Below, one piece after another: positions 25,632 to 37,949 of a DNA stretch of 64,000 nt. The DNA is from Marisa cornuarietis (lineage: Eukaryota; Mollusca; Gastropoda; Architaenioglossa; Ampullariidae): positions 3,210,001 to 3,274,000 of the forward strand of contig SMMW01000635.1 in the NCBI GenBank assembly GCA_004794655.1, given 5' to 3'. The position numbers were made by a program, and so were the translations under genes. The number at the start of each line of letters is the position of its first letter. Position 1 is the first letter of the stretch. The notes under the pieces are model-generated. The model worked only from the letters and a program-made list of their open reading frames with translations, searched no databases and was not told the origin of the DNA.

Positions 25632-26767
25632 AGCTACAGTCAACACGTTTCGTAAAATTTCACAGCCACTCAGTTAAATGGCGTTAACAGTATGCAGGTA
25701 GACATGCATCTACCTACTTAGCCAGGTAGTTAAGAAGTGGGCATTATATTTCTTAGGAGTTTATTTATACTGCAGTGAAATGCTTTTCTTTTAGTGCCAG
25801 GTCAAGCCATCCTTCATAACGAAACCTGATGAATTAAAAAGTCTCACTCTCTCACATGTGCCCTTTAGTAAAACACACAACAAACTATTTTCGAGTTTAT
25901 TCCTGTATTTAGACGTTTGCCTGCTTTGAGAATAGCGGTTTAAAAATAAGGGCACGTGATAAAAAGTATTCCGGGCTGAAATGAAAACAGGAAAAGGGTG
26001 ACGACGCAGTGAAAAGAGGAGAGCGAAAAAACCCCGGAGAGAGGAATGTTGCATACAAACCAGTGATTATGACCCCAAGCCGAGGCGCTGATACGCTGAG
26101 GTCCGTGAGTAGGCTGACAGCATAGGCGGAGATAATCATGTTTGATGAGAAATAATAGAGATAGCTCGGACAACAAATGACATTTCAAGTGAACGTTGGG
26201 AAAAAAGATATGTAATTGGCTGCACGAGTGTGAAGAGGAGTAAATGACTTGTTGAAAACGCCACCTGTGGACTTCCAGCATTGATGAAAATATTGACAGC
26301 TTACGCGAGAGGAGAAGCTAATCTTCCATCTGTTTGCGACGGGAATGTGAGGAGTGGGGGAGGGGTAAGGGAGGGTAGGATGTATGAAAATGCGCAAGAG
26401 TGTCACGAACGGAAACCTGAACCTTGCAGGTGCGCTGAATACTCTGTCTCCCAGCAAGCTGCTTGTGTATACACATATATAACGGATTATTTAATTAATT
26501 AGTATTCGCATGTACGTAGGTATGCATACCAGAGTAGAAGGTAGTGTTAGGAGTCAAACGTCCAAGATACATGAACACGATGTACAGATAACAATGATAA
26601 TCATCTTTAACATTTACTTAAGTCAGTGACATGACTAACCATGAAAAAATTTCAGACAGCGCGACAGTGCTCAATGGTAGGGATATATGACATCATAGAA
26701 TTTTTTCACAACACTCAGGAATGTTAGAGACATAAGTCACGTGAACTTATTTGGATGTAAAGTATAA

Positions 26768-26952
26768 TTTTTTTAATTGGTATTTTACGCCGAACCAGCA
26801 ACTAAGGTTATATCACAGCAAGGCAGCCAGTCCTGTAAACAGATGCCACATGCAGAGAAAGAACAGCGTGCCCGAGACGAGAACTGAACCCAGGACAGCC
26901 AACCTTCACTGTATTGGTGACAGGCGCTAACCGTTGCGCCACCGGAGGGCCT
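26768..26952 (-). mobile_element. tRNA-derived SINE, complete, with perfect 13-bp TSD
   Basis: On the minus strand it starts AGGCCCTCCGGTGGCGCAACGG, with an A box (TGGCGCAACGGTTAGCGCC) and a B box (GGGTTCAGTTCTCG), as in a Pol III promoter from a tRNA. It ends in a CCTTAGTTGCTGG..AAATACCAATTAAAA tail. The flanks ATGTAAAGTATAA at 26755-26767 and 26953-26965 are identical 13-mers. Head, tail and TSD together make this a full-length insertion of 185 bp. Confidence 0.92.
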
Positions 26953-27147
26953 ATGTAAAGTATAAGCAAAATGTTAGTCCTGTTGTTTTACTCCCGGGGT
27001 TAACAAGCGTGCTTAATGGTTTAATATATGTTAACTAACTGGTCTTGGTTGTTTGAAACAGTCCAAAACGATAAACAATTCTTTACTTTCAGGTTGATGC
27101 AAATCCAACCACACACACACACTCCTGCACTGAATCTAACTACTAGC

Positions 27148-27270
27148 GGCGACACACGCCCGCTTCACTTAAAAACTTAATGGCGACACACGCCTACAAT
27201 ACTCTAAAACCTAAACACTAGCGGCGACACACGCCCGCACTAACCCTACAACTAGCGGCGACACACGCCT
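27148..27270. repeat. Irregular repeat of CTAGCGGCGACACACGCC
   Basis: GGCGACACACGCC occurs four times, at 27148, 27182, 27223 and 27257 (spacings 34, 41, 34), alternating CCCGC and CTACAATACT continuations. The sequence between is AT-rich. The function is unknown. Confidence 0.8.
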
Positions 27271-28784
27271 ACAATACTATAACATACTCGCTTCTTCTCT
27301 CTCAACGATTACTCAAACGGTACGCATGCGCTCTCTTGCTCGAACATTTTTGACATCAAAGCTTGCGTCATTCATCAAGGCTTGCGTCATTCACACTCGC
27401 TCACGCGCTCGCTAGGGTTGACCTAGACCCACTAAAACATTTCATTCGTAACAATATAGAAGTTACTCATAGCATTACCTTCATGTCTGCATAGAAGCTT
27501 TTAATTAAGCTGCTACAGTTACAGCTTGCAACAAGCTTTGGTGCAGAGCTTCTTTGCATGTCAGGTTTAACATATTCTTTCCGTGCCTTTCTCTTTGGAC
27601 AATGCCACGAGTCCACCATCAGTCTCCCACCAAACCCTCACGGACAGAAGCGTGTTGTAGTGTTGGAACTGTCAACATGGGACTCCAGTAAAGATTAGCC
27701 GCATTCCGCCGGGAAACACTGCTCATCATTTTCAGACTATTTTTTGGGTCCCTTTTCATGCTACGCTCATTCATAAAAAAAATGTTCCTTAATAATAAAA
27801 ATGAGAGCAATGGTTTCTGAATGCCAGGAGTGAACAAGCTTAATGTCAGAAATAATGAGTATTAGGACCCTTTTATCATTTATTTCTGATGCTGACTTAC
27901 TACTAACGGACATCTAAAGATTAAATATACAAAAATTAAATTGTTTCCACGCAAATACGCACAAACGTACAAATACGCAAGGATGGTTGCATAAAGGTGA
28001 CAAAGTTCACACGTCCGCGCACGCGTGCAGCCTTGTTTGTGTAAAGATAAAACATTGTACAGTTGACATAAATGAAACCAATACAGAAGAAGGGGAGTGT
28101 CCGTAACAGTACAGCGCAAGGGTTGCCATAGACACTAAGTAGTGCTTTCGAGGATTACTTCCTAAGTTTACAAAACATCTTCCCGGTCAATAGCCGGAGA
28201 CAAAAGGACATTTTGAGACACGAATGGTGGTGTACATTCTATGAGAGCGAGAACATCAAAGACAAATAATATCTTTCACAAATTTGTGCGTGAATGTAAA
28301 AATGCCATGCCCTCTTAGTAATAATATTAAATTTACACACATTAATGTCTTGCATGAACACATGTAGATGCATAGACTGCGTGCACGCGTGCTTTTTCAA
28401 CAACAAAAGAGAAAAGATCTGCCTGTGGGCTTTCCATCTTTTTATAATAAGACCGAAACAAACTACTACTTTTCCTTTCTTATTCTTTCAAATAAACCTC
28501 ATAAGCAGGCAGGTTCTAACAAACAGCACCATGATAATCTCCCTTCAAACTGTGTGAACTATCTCTAGTCAGCAAATCGTTACCCTCCTCCACACCAGAC
28601 TTCAAACAGAAACCATTTCCTCCAAGCAATGGTTTCAACAGTTCTCCAACCTCACACTGCAATTAAACGGTTGCACTGCAACCCCCCAGTTAGATAAATG
28701 TTCACTGTTCCACTAAGGACATTAGGGCGTCTGCATGAAATTTTCCACTCGGAGGGTGTTTCTACTACGTACAGCAGGGGTGGG

Positions 28785-29585
28785 AAACATTTTCCCTCCA
28801 AGGGCCATTTTGATCCTCATAATATCAATCGCGGGCCGTACTAAATTATCTACTTAAAAATTAGCTTGTTCTCTGTGATCAAACTAGTTTCGCCACAGTA
28901 TGCTAACATTTTTGCAACTGTAAAATCCCAGCCTGCCTAACACTGCTGTTCTCCGAGTCACTACAATCCGACTTTTCGTAATTAGGTGCGAGAAGACTAT
29001 GCTCTGCCTCATGAAGGTCATAGCCAAACAACTGTTTGGAGTCTGTGAAATATATGTTGATGATTAGAAAGTTCCTAGAGGAAAAATACTATAGTAAAAA
29101 ACACTTTTTTCCTAATACACACACAATTCTGTTTGTGGCTGTGCAGTAAACGTACATTAATAATACTAATTATTTAGTACACATATACCTCCTCCTAATG
29201 GAGACGTTCGTTGCATTTACAAAGTGCTTACATACATGCTACACATTTATTGTATGAATCGACATATTCGAAGAAATTTACGTGTATTTACAACCGACAT
29301 CAAGCCGGAAGTAGTCTACCCTAGGCGTGGGGTGAAGGTCACACGCATGCATATCTCCCTAAAATTGTCCATATAGGTTCCAGGCAACTGACGAGAAACA
29401 TACGTGTCTGTCGCATCAAATACTCATATGTGTCTTGTCTTTCCCATAATCGATGTTCCTCAAAATTTACGTTGTTGTTGTTATTATTATTCACTTAATA
29501 TGCATTTATGATTTACTGATATATGCGAGATCAAAGGATTTCGTGGGCCGTGTACGGCTCGTGAGCTGGACGTTCCCCATCCCTG
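28785..29585. mobile_element. Non-autonomous hAT transposon (MITE-like)
   Basis: The left end is CAGGGGTGGGAAAC and the right end, reverse-complemented, is CAGGGATGGGGAAC, a 12/14 match of the type found on hAT-Charlie-like elements, with internal GCGGGCCGTAC / GAGCCGTACACGGCCC segments near the two ends. The flanking 8-mers ACGTACAG (28777-28784) and ACGTAGAA (29586-29593) match at 6/8, consistent with an old 8-bp hAT target duplication. The 801-bp interior is AT-rich with no transposase frame. Confidence 0.8.
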
Positions 29586-30245
29586 ACGTAGAATTGAACA
29601 TCCAAGCTTATGGGTGAAACAAGGCCCATCTATTGTTCTATGTCATTAGGGAAACTGGCCGCAGCTACGTTTAATGACTTCCGGCAGTGTTCGCCCGGCT
29701 GATACAAACTCCGTACTGGAAAGTAAGCAAATCACATATAGTCCACTGATGGTAGGAGGCGATTTGCTTCCCCTGAATACAATAAAACACATCACTTTAA
29801 TCTACTGAGGAATATAATTGACGGCGTAAATAGGAAACACTCCCACTGATTATATTCCAAACTGTGAAGGCCGGAGCGTTGACGCATCAGCCGAATACAA
29901 AGGTGAAACCATTCACACAAAGCTTTCTTTCCATTCGGAGTCAATTCACTCACTAACGTAGTCGATGTGTGTATCCTGTAAGTAGTTCCTGTGAGCTAGT
30001 TATTCAGTAAGCATTCAGTAGTAACCTTTCTCTCACAATAACAATAATTTATTCAAATTCATTTCATACACATTGATTATAAATATGGTTATTTTCGTAC
30101 TTTTCAATTAAAACCTGTAATATACATGTAATATACAACTATTCCAACCATGAAATTAAACTAGTGATTGTTTTCTATAAAATGGATATGAACTTACCTT
30201 GATTAGGCAAGAAATATAATCAAAACGAATTCCAAGAATTTCACA

Positions 30246-30246
<1 letters not shown>

Positions 30247-30295
<49 letters not shown>
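30247..30295. repeat. (AC)n microsatellite at LINE 3' end
   Basis: About 24 AC units immediately after the 3' end of the minus-strand LINE, reading as (TG)n in the LINE sense. The position suggests it grew from the retrotransposon tail. Confidence 0.9.
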
Positions 30296-30296
<1 letters not shown>

Positions 30297-30298
<2 letters not shown>

Positions 30299-32745
30299 TG
30301 CCTTTCCAACAGTCTCTTTCGGAATGCTCTAAAAGTGCCCCGGTGTTACGCCAGTATGGACTTCACGTTCATTCATCCTGTAGCTGGTACCAGATGCCAT
30401 ACCAGGAGATGACTAGGCTGCGTACGAAGTCGTTCTTCTTTTGCTCCCTATAGGAGATCCGGGGAAGTCTCCTGAAACATTCCACTTCTAACGCTTGGAT
30501 CCGTCATCGACTCCTTGAGCAAAGTCCATGTCTCGCAGCCGTACAGGACCTGTAGAACCTGAATTCGGTGAGGACGCTGACGCTCCTCCGTCACAACTTT
30601 TGTTGAGCCTGGCCATCGTCGCTGTCGCTGCTGTGATCATGAGACGTACGTCTGCCGAACAGTCGCCGTCGTTGGAGGAGTCGTGTCCAGGTATTTCAAG
30701 GGCTGCATCTCCTACAGTTTACCCCGTCCATCCGGATCTCTGCCTTGCAAGATCCGATGGTGTTTATCATTACCTTGATCTTCTTCGTGCTGATCTCCAT
30801 CCAATATGGACTCGTACTGGTAGTGAGTTTGTCCGTGAGAGTATGTAACTCGCTGTTGCTGCCCGCCATCAGATCATTGTTCTCAGCAAAGTGGAGGTTA
30901 CTGAATGGCCTCCTCTAGATCGACACGGAGTTGTCATGGTCCTGGAGTATATCGTGCTTGATTTTCCCCAGATAGATGTTGAACAGCACTGGTTACAGAG
31001 GTCATCCCTTGTGCACACCCACCGTCGTGGGAAAGAGCTTACTCACTAGGTTATTGAAGAGTACTGAGCTCCTGTAGCCGTTGTATAGTGCCTTGATGGT
31101 GCCTAAAAGACCTTCCACAGCTCTTCGTGCCATATTCAATCGAAAACCTTCTTAAAGTCAGTAATGTTTTCGTAGAGACCTTTACGATGCTAAAGGTGCG
31201 TTTTGATGAAGATTTGCTCAAAACTTCTTCTTCTTCTAACCCGGAATCCGGCCTCTTCCTCTGCTAGTAGCTTCTCTGCCGCCGGCATGATGCGGTTTGG
31301 GGTCACTTTCATTATAACTTTACTTGGGGGATTGATCAGGCTGAGCTTGCGATAGTTCTGCACGTGCCTAACGTTTCCTTTTATTGGTATTGGGACGATC
31401 AGTGACTGCGTCCACTCTTGTGGCCACTGCTTGTGTGGTCAGCGCCTTCCTATCTCTTCTACAACACCTTTGATCAACTTCGCCGAAACAGTATCCACCC
31501 CGGGGGAACTTTCCTCCCTTCAAGCTCCGAATGGCATGATCAACCTCTTCGCGTAGGACTTGAGGCCCTCTGGGTCAGCGTTCGTTTGCTGGTTGTCCTG
31601 AAGGATGGTCGGGTCTGTCGTCACGTGGTAGTTGTAAAGTACTCCATCCAGCGGTCTAGGACAGCTTTATCATCCGAGAGCAGGCGGCCCTCACTTGCTT
31701 CGATCGCGGAAGTTTTTTACTGGCTCTCAATGGTGAGAGTCTTGAGCAGGCCTTCAGGTTGTCGCCTTAGGTCATACCGTCATCCATCTCACTGCATCTC
31801 TCCTCGATCCAGGCTGCCCTGACTGCCTTACTGCTTTGCCGTATCTTGCGACTTTGCCATGAGATAGCCTTAGTTGCTGAGTTGGCATAAAACAACAATT
31901 AACTAACTAATTAACTAACTATCTTGCGACTAAACTCCCTTTAAGGAGCAGCTGCCTCGGGGTTTTTCAGCTTGTCACTCTTGAGGGTTCGGCGGTGGCC
32001 CAGGGCTGTTTATTCGTTTTGTGGCGCCCAAGAACCTTTTCGGCTGAGGTCAAGAGCAACTTCTTGATATGGCCCGAGAGGGTATCCACATCGCAGTCGA
32101 TCCGGTTCAAAGTCAGCAACCTTAGGATCGAGTAGCTTCTCAAGGTCGAAACGAATGCGTGGATTGGTAGCGTGACGGTTCACCGATAGCTTCAAGCGCA
32201 GGGCCTACAGGATGAGTTATGGTAACTGTTGATATCCGTTCACCGGATATGTCCTCGTCTTTGCCTGGTTGATCATTGATTTAAAGCGCCTCGACAATAA
32301 AATAAAGTCAAATCTACCCATCAGGAGAGTGTCCAGTGACGAACTGCGTCCCTTTGTCAAAATGCAAGGTGTTGGTAAGGGTCAATTTGTGACTCTGTGT
32401 AAACTCAAGCAGCCAAAGGTCCCGTTCGTTGATCTCCTCAAGCCCCAATCGGCCAACAGTTCCAGCCATTGCCAGCATGCGTCGGGACCGACTTTTGAAT
32501 TAAAGTCACTGAATAAGGTGAGGATGTCCTCTTTCGCTACTTCTCGGATAACTTTCTGCAACTGCTCTTAGGACAGTTCCACCTCTTGTACCCATGGGCG
32601 GGGGTAGGAGGGTGCACCTATATGATGATCGTGTTGTAAGGTTTGGCAGCGACTCGGACGGAGATACGCTTTCTTGAAATAAAGGACCAGCTGAGAACCT
32701 ACCCCGCCACCAGCTTGCGGACAAGGAATCCGACCTCATGCTTGT
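30297..32745 (-). pseudogene. Decayed LINE (endonuclease plus reverse transcriptase), minus strand
   Basis: Read right to left with many stops and frameshifts: endonuclease remnants (HEVGFLVRK, ISVRVAAKPYN, NSKVGPDA), then reverse-transcriptase remnants (GVHKG.PL.PVLFNIYLGKI, with FAENND in place of the usual FADD box near 30895-30885), then the C-terminal LYGCETWTLLKES and SYREQKKNDFVRSLV blocks at about 30400-30540. The endonuclease part is the same family as the better-preserved copy at 58.3 kb. The 5' end is cut within the endonuclease domain near 32745, and the 3' end abuts a (CA)n microsatellite, a usual tail for RTE-type LINEs. Family assignment is by recall of craniofacial-development-protein-2-like ORFs; the clade is not proven. 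A SINE interrupts it at 31854-31919. Confidence 0.8.
31854..31919 (+). mobile_element. 5'-truncated SINE tail inserted in a LINE, 12-bp TSD
   Basis: A 66-bp insert carries CCTTAGTTGCTGAGTTGGCA and a (TTAACTAAC)n tail, the same tail family as the SINE at 26.8 kb. It is flanked by identical TATCTTGCGACT at 31842-31853 and 31920-31931. Removing it restores continuous LINE sequence, so it postdates the LINE. Confidence 0.88.
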
Positions 32746-33054
32746 GCTTGGAAAACAGACTTCACGTGCACTAGCTGTCAGTTCACACTCACACTCAGAT
32801 AAACACACATTCACAACCAAGGGCACTAACCCTGGTCCCTAACACGTCTAAAAGTTTCACAGGCCATTCTCAATTTAAAAAAGGAAAGTTTTGTTTAAAC
32901 TATCCTAAATCCTATTTTGCTTAATAGTGTATCCTAGAGAGCTTGTCCTTCCCTGGTTTTTATACGAGTACGTTATGTAAGCTGATGGTGGCGATCATGA
33001 TGACATAAATAATGCTCATAAAATCATAAGTACTGAGAGAAGAGAGAGTTTGAG

Positions 33055-33182
33055 ATTGGAAACATTATGGCACGGTGACAGTGGTACATGATGAGGACGT
33101 AATTTAGAGTAGGTAGGAGAAAGCGATGTTACTATAATTAGAAACATTATGATACAGTGAGAGTGGTACATGATGAGGATTT
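33055..33182. repeat. ~82-bp imperfect tandem duplication
   Basis: ATTGGAAACATTATGGCACG.. at 33055 and ATTAGAAACATTATGATACA.. at about 33137, both continuing GTGGTACATGATGAGGA. Purine-rich surroundings. Confidence 0.75.
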
Positions 33183-33382
33183 CTAATGCAAATGAGTGAA
33201 AATGGGATGGAGAGAGTTTGAGAGGAAATGACAGTCAGAAGGTAGAAGGGAGGGAGAGATAAAGAGGGGGGTGGGATTACAAGTACTTGACCTGGGAATG
33301 TTCTTTTTATGCATTGTTATGTTTTCTCAATGTTACATTAGGGAAATGAAAGAATAATATCTTGAATCTTGAGTGAGTCAAA

Positions 33383-33440
33383 TACATACATACATACATA
33401 CATACATACATACATACATACATACATACATACATACATA
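33383..33440. repeat. (ATAC)n microsatellite
   Basis: About 14 units. Confidence 0.95.
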
Positions 33441-34579
33441 ACCATGCAGACCTGAAACCCTAACCTTGGCTGGATTGCAGACAGTGAGAAACTCTGACGT
33501 AATGCCAGTTTGAGAATCAGACTTGTATAGAGAGAACAAGCTCGATCGGTGACAAGTACGCACGCACTGATGTACACTAGCGGCCCCACTCATGGGCGCA
33601 TGTACTGAGAAAGGCCGCTTAACGTCTGCAAGAGACAGCGGGGGGGGGGGGTTCAGCCCTCTCTGCATTTGCTAAATTGCCGTCAGTATGACACTTTGTG
33701 ACTTAATGGAATGTTCTCTAAAGCACTAAAGGAATTTTCTAGGTGTGTCCCTTTGCTGCAGTTCCCTACCCTTTACTCTCCTGGTAGTCCGGCTATTATA
33801 CGGGCAAACGCAGCGCCATCAGTCGGAGAAAACAATGACGTTATTTTGTGCTGTTCTTCCTCATCACGCCCTCGTCACGCCCTCGTCATAACAACGATTG
33901 CTACCACTGCGCCATCGAGCGAGCAGCGAAAGTGTTTTGCATCCTGTAATAGTCTGGCGACAGGACTGAGATGAAGACAACTCTTCTTTGTTACACGACA
34001 GCATCGCGAGCTTGGTGTATGCATTTCCCACTGCAGGCTAAATATTACAAACGACTAATTATACAGTTGCAGAGTGAACCCTGACCTCACCATCCCCACC
34101 CCTTGGGAAAGTTTTTCTCCTTAGCACAGAAGTCAGGCCTTGCGTATACAGTTTATTTCTTTGGCTCTAATTTACCATACAAAAATGTACTGTTATCAGA
34201 AGAAAAAAAAGGGTTGCATCGGCAGTTGTAATACGCACAACGTTGTAAATGCTCTTTTGGGAGGATGAGCTATTGATTTTCCTGAAATACGATTAATTAA
34301 GATAAATAGATTACTCGATGCCATGATGGATGACATTGCGGGCATCGCAAGCGCTTTTCCTTAGCCACGTGACAATATTTTCTGATCGACTCATTAAAAT
34401 AACTTAATATTGACGAATATGTCTGCATACTTCAAAAGTGGCCTTACCTTGTATTATATATTTACCTGTGTATTATAAATTTACCTATGCTATATTTTGC
34501 AGGAAAACTCAAAAGCAAAAATGAATAAACTTTCTGATGACAACAGTCTAAATGTTCTAATAGTCTTTGGGCTGCGTCA

Positions 34580-34582
<3 letters not shown>

Positions 34583-34629
<47 letters not shown>

Positions 34630-34653
34630 CGTGCGTGCGTGTGCGTGTGTGTG
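34583..34653. repeat. (GT)n with (GCGT)n
   Basis: GT tract passing into GTGC units, followed by a GA run. Confidence 0.95.
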
Positions 34654-36480
34654 AGAAGGAGAGTGAACGAGAGAGAGATGGTTTAGCCAATCTTGCGCAA
34701 ACCCTGAAGAGAGCGGAAAAACTGAAGTAGAAGACTAAAAAGCAGTTTGTGCGATAGTCTATAAAAACCAATGAGAAGCCTAAGAGTTTAAGTTCCGTAA
34801 ACTAACTGTGACCAGGTATCACCAGGTAAATTAAGTTTAGCCTTGCTGACAAATTAGTCTAACATACCACTGTTACAAGTTTGCGGGGTTTTTTTGCGTT
34901 ATTGTTGTTAGTTTTGCTGTTTTATTTTCTATAATCTGTTCTGATATTTCTTTTTGTTGAAGAATACTTGAAAGTTCTGAGGTCAAGGAGGCCTTCGGAC
35001 ACTTCAAACAATGTGGCGGCTTTTAAGCTAATTGAGGAGCCGCAGCCATAACAACAAGCTTTTCTTAGTTTCTCACAGGCACTAAAGCATCCACCTCTTT
35101 CCTGAAAATTGAAAGAATTTTCATACTTCAAGGACTTTCTCATAATAAAGTGTAAAGTTCGAAGAAAGGGATAAATTGTTGAAACAAGACAGCAAAATAA
35201 TTTCGCAATAACATTACAATAAACTTTAAAGAGATGTTTAATGCACAATAATCCCAAAGCACTAAATGGAATAGGCCCTAAACAAAATGCAGGGCCTAAT
35301 AAGAAACATTTCAGCAGAGAATAAATTCACCCTATCCAAGCATTTAGAAGCAATAAAATATATTTTAACTAAAGACAATTAAGGTGCACCGATCCGAAGT
35401 ATGCCAAAGCCCAAGAAAAAGAAGTCAACATCTAATCATTAAGGACAGGAAATATTATTCAGCGAACTAAGCGAACTTTCTTGTATTAAGGTTGGCCAGA
35501 CTGTTTTTTTTAAATAATCGCTTTCACTTTATTACAAAATATTAATGTCCATCATCTGATGAAACCCTGAGAATGCCCAAGGCTGTAAGTTCATTAAAGT
35601 ACTGAGTGCTCATTAAACAAAGCGATGTGCACCATTTCGTCCATTAGCTGTAGGTGGGGGGGGAGCCCATGACCGTCCCTGTACCTTAATGAAATCATTT
35701 CTTTGGTCTCCTCTGAATGTTATCTGATTGCTTGCATATCGGCAATGGCATGCGGCTATTTCGACTGGTTTGGCGAGTTACTAGCAACGGGTTTACTTGA
35801 CTATAGCATGATTACATTGATTTCAGTATAGACTCAGTATTCACTTCCTAGAAGGCTTGATGAATGATGAACGAATAACAAGCCCCTTGCTGATAAGCTC
35901 CCTTTGCCACGGCATGCATATTTTACTCATTTCTATCTTTTCATCCAAGCTTCGCTATTCTGTATTCCATTAGTCCAGGGGTGAAGGACATAGAAGGATG
36001 TTGGGGGGAAGACTGAGCAATCAGAGGAGGGAGCAAGGGGGGATCCTACGAATATTTTACCGTAATTGTTAGCAGAAAATTTTGCAAAGATAAGAAAATG
36101 AATGCCCTGCACTGAAAAGGTGCATATGTTGTCATGGCGATACTCCCAGGACACAGTGAGCAAACAGTCCCCTGTGCAGAACACAAAGGTTTCCATTAGT
36201 CCAAAAATTGAGGCAAAAATTAAAACAGACTCGTGTCTTTGAGTGAACATTGCATGGTCAGTCGTTGGGGAAGGCACGCCTGTTGGCGTGCGTGTCTTGT
36301 TGCCTTGCAAACATGCTAACCAAAAAGCCCTAATTCAAGTATATCGGTGTTTTTAATTTTCTGTTTCCGCAGGTCGAAAAGCCACCGAACATCGAGTGCA
36401 AGCTTTTCATGTACGTTGCTAGTTGCGTGAGTGCGAGCGAGCACAATTAGAAAAAATTAATTAGTGGGTTCGTACTTTTG

Positions 36481-36499
36481 CACGCACGCACGTGCGTGA

Positions 36500-36532
<33 letters not shown>

Positions 36533-36540
36533 TGTTGTGT

Positions 36541-36573
<33 letters not shown>

Positions 36574-36575
36574 TT
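36481..36575. repeat. (GCAC)n/(GT)n/(GA)n compound microsatellite
   Basis: Two GT runs separated by an AGAGAG block. Confidence 0.93.
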
Positions 36576-37949
36576 CTTCAGAATCATGCAGGTCCCCCCC
36601 CCTCTGTATCTGAGGCAGGAAGGGGTTGGCAGGTAAGTGCTCGTGCGTGCGCGGCTGTGATATACGTGAAGAAGGGAGGGAAAGAAATAAGTCAGCTCAT
36701 CCTGTCCTCCATCTTCATCCCTCCCACTGCTGCGTAAATGTGCAACCAGCGTTCATTTTCTGTATTTGATGTCCGTCTGCCCGGTAACAAACCACACAGC
36801 CGGTCTTTTGTAACCTCTCACATCAAGCGTCTGTCTTTGTTTTGCTTCTTCTATCTACTTGTCACTTCAGCCATCCTTGTTCCTTTCCTACAACTCCCAA
36901 GCATATTCTAACCGTAATGAGTCCCTGCATTAATTTGATTAATTAATTAATTTGAATGCTCGGTCAGTCCAGGTATGCTTGGTCTGGCTTGAAAAGTAAT
37001 AATCACATGAAATTAGGAGCAGAATGATTTACGCTCAACCCAGATGTCTCGGCATCAGACTTTTTCCCTCTTTATTAGCGATTCTCTAGTTCACTGGGAG
37101 AGACCAAGAAAAGACAACTTCCTGCCTGACTCGCGGCGTTTCGCGTTACGAGAAGCTGTCGAGGAGCACATTTAGATATTTTGGGAAGAAACAGGTACAG
37201 GTACACACAGGTTAAGATGTAGACGAGGTGAGCGTTGTTTGCCTGTCGTCGTCGATGTAAATCCAGGGTGCATTGCATCATTCATGAAACTTCTAGATGC
37301 TTGGTGCTCTGCCAGACGTCTCCACATCGATTTTATATCCACGTATCGCTTACCGCGCTAGAAAAAGAAAATATGCTGTGCAGGCACGAACATCTTCTTC
37401 CCATCTGTACGACGGCTCACATTTTCATCTTAAATCGGATTTCTCTAGAAGCAGCCACAAGAGAGAGCTTACATACAAACTCGTGGCATATTTGCTACGT
37501 AGCTTGAGTCAAAACTACTCAGCTTTGTCTTATAATCAGTCATAAAATGCGGCATTTTCACATCCTCATTTGGTTTATTTTAAACAAATGAACGTGTTTA
37601 TTTCGCTATGTACTTTCCATTGTTGCACCTGCCACAGCGTCCTAGCTATAACTGCTGCTACAACTGTTGTAACAGTTCTCGCTGTTAGTATTGCATCCTC
37701 AACCCCACTGCAACAACTGCCGCCGCTTCTGTCCCTGTAACTCTGATCACATGCACAGTATCCGCTAATGACCCGCCATTAGAGCTTAGACAGGTAAGTT
37801 AGAGGGTGCACACCTACTTCCCTTTCTTACCTCCACACCTGTCGCTGACAGTCCAGGGCTGTGGCAATGTCCTACTTGTCCTGACACTTCACGATCTTTG
37901 CAGAGATTGTCCTTTGTTTGGTCGACACAGCAAAGCTTCTCGGCTGAAC

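Larger units (their letters stand above)
32830..37949. other. Intergenic stretch without recognised gene
   Basis: Contains the 82-bp duplication and microsatellites listed. Minus-strand frames at 34922-35257 and 35933-36310 are open but lack any recognised motif. Confidence 0.6.

Noticed and set aside
26870..26952. tRNA-like A and B boxes suggesting a tRNA gene
   Set aside because: The cloverleaf is not completed, there is a SINE tail, and a TSD surrounds the unit; it is a SINE head.
30528..32571. Several + strand frames of 100-134 codons
   Set aside because: They are antisense to the minus-strand LINE, whose endonuclease and reverse-transcriptase motifs explain the coding-like composition.
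34922..35257. Minus-strand Cys-containing frame after TTCAATTTTCAG (acceptor-like)
   Set aside because: No donor, partner exon or recognised Cys pattern; only a single acceptor-like site supports it.
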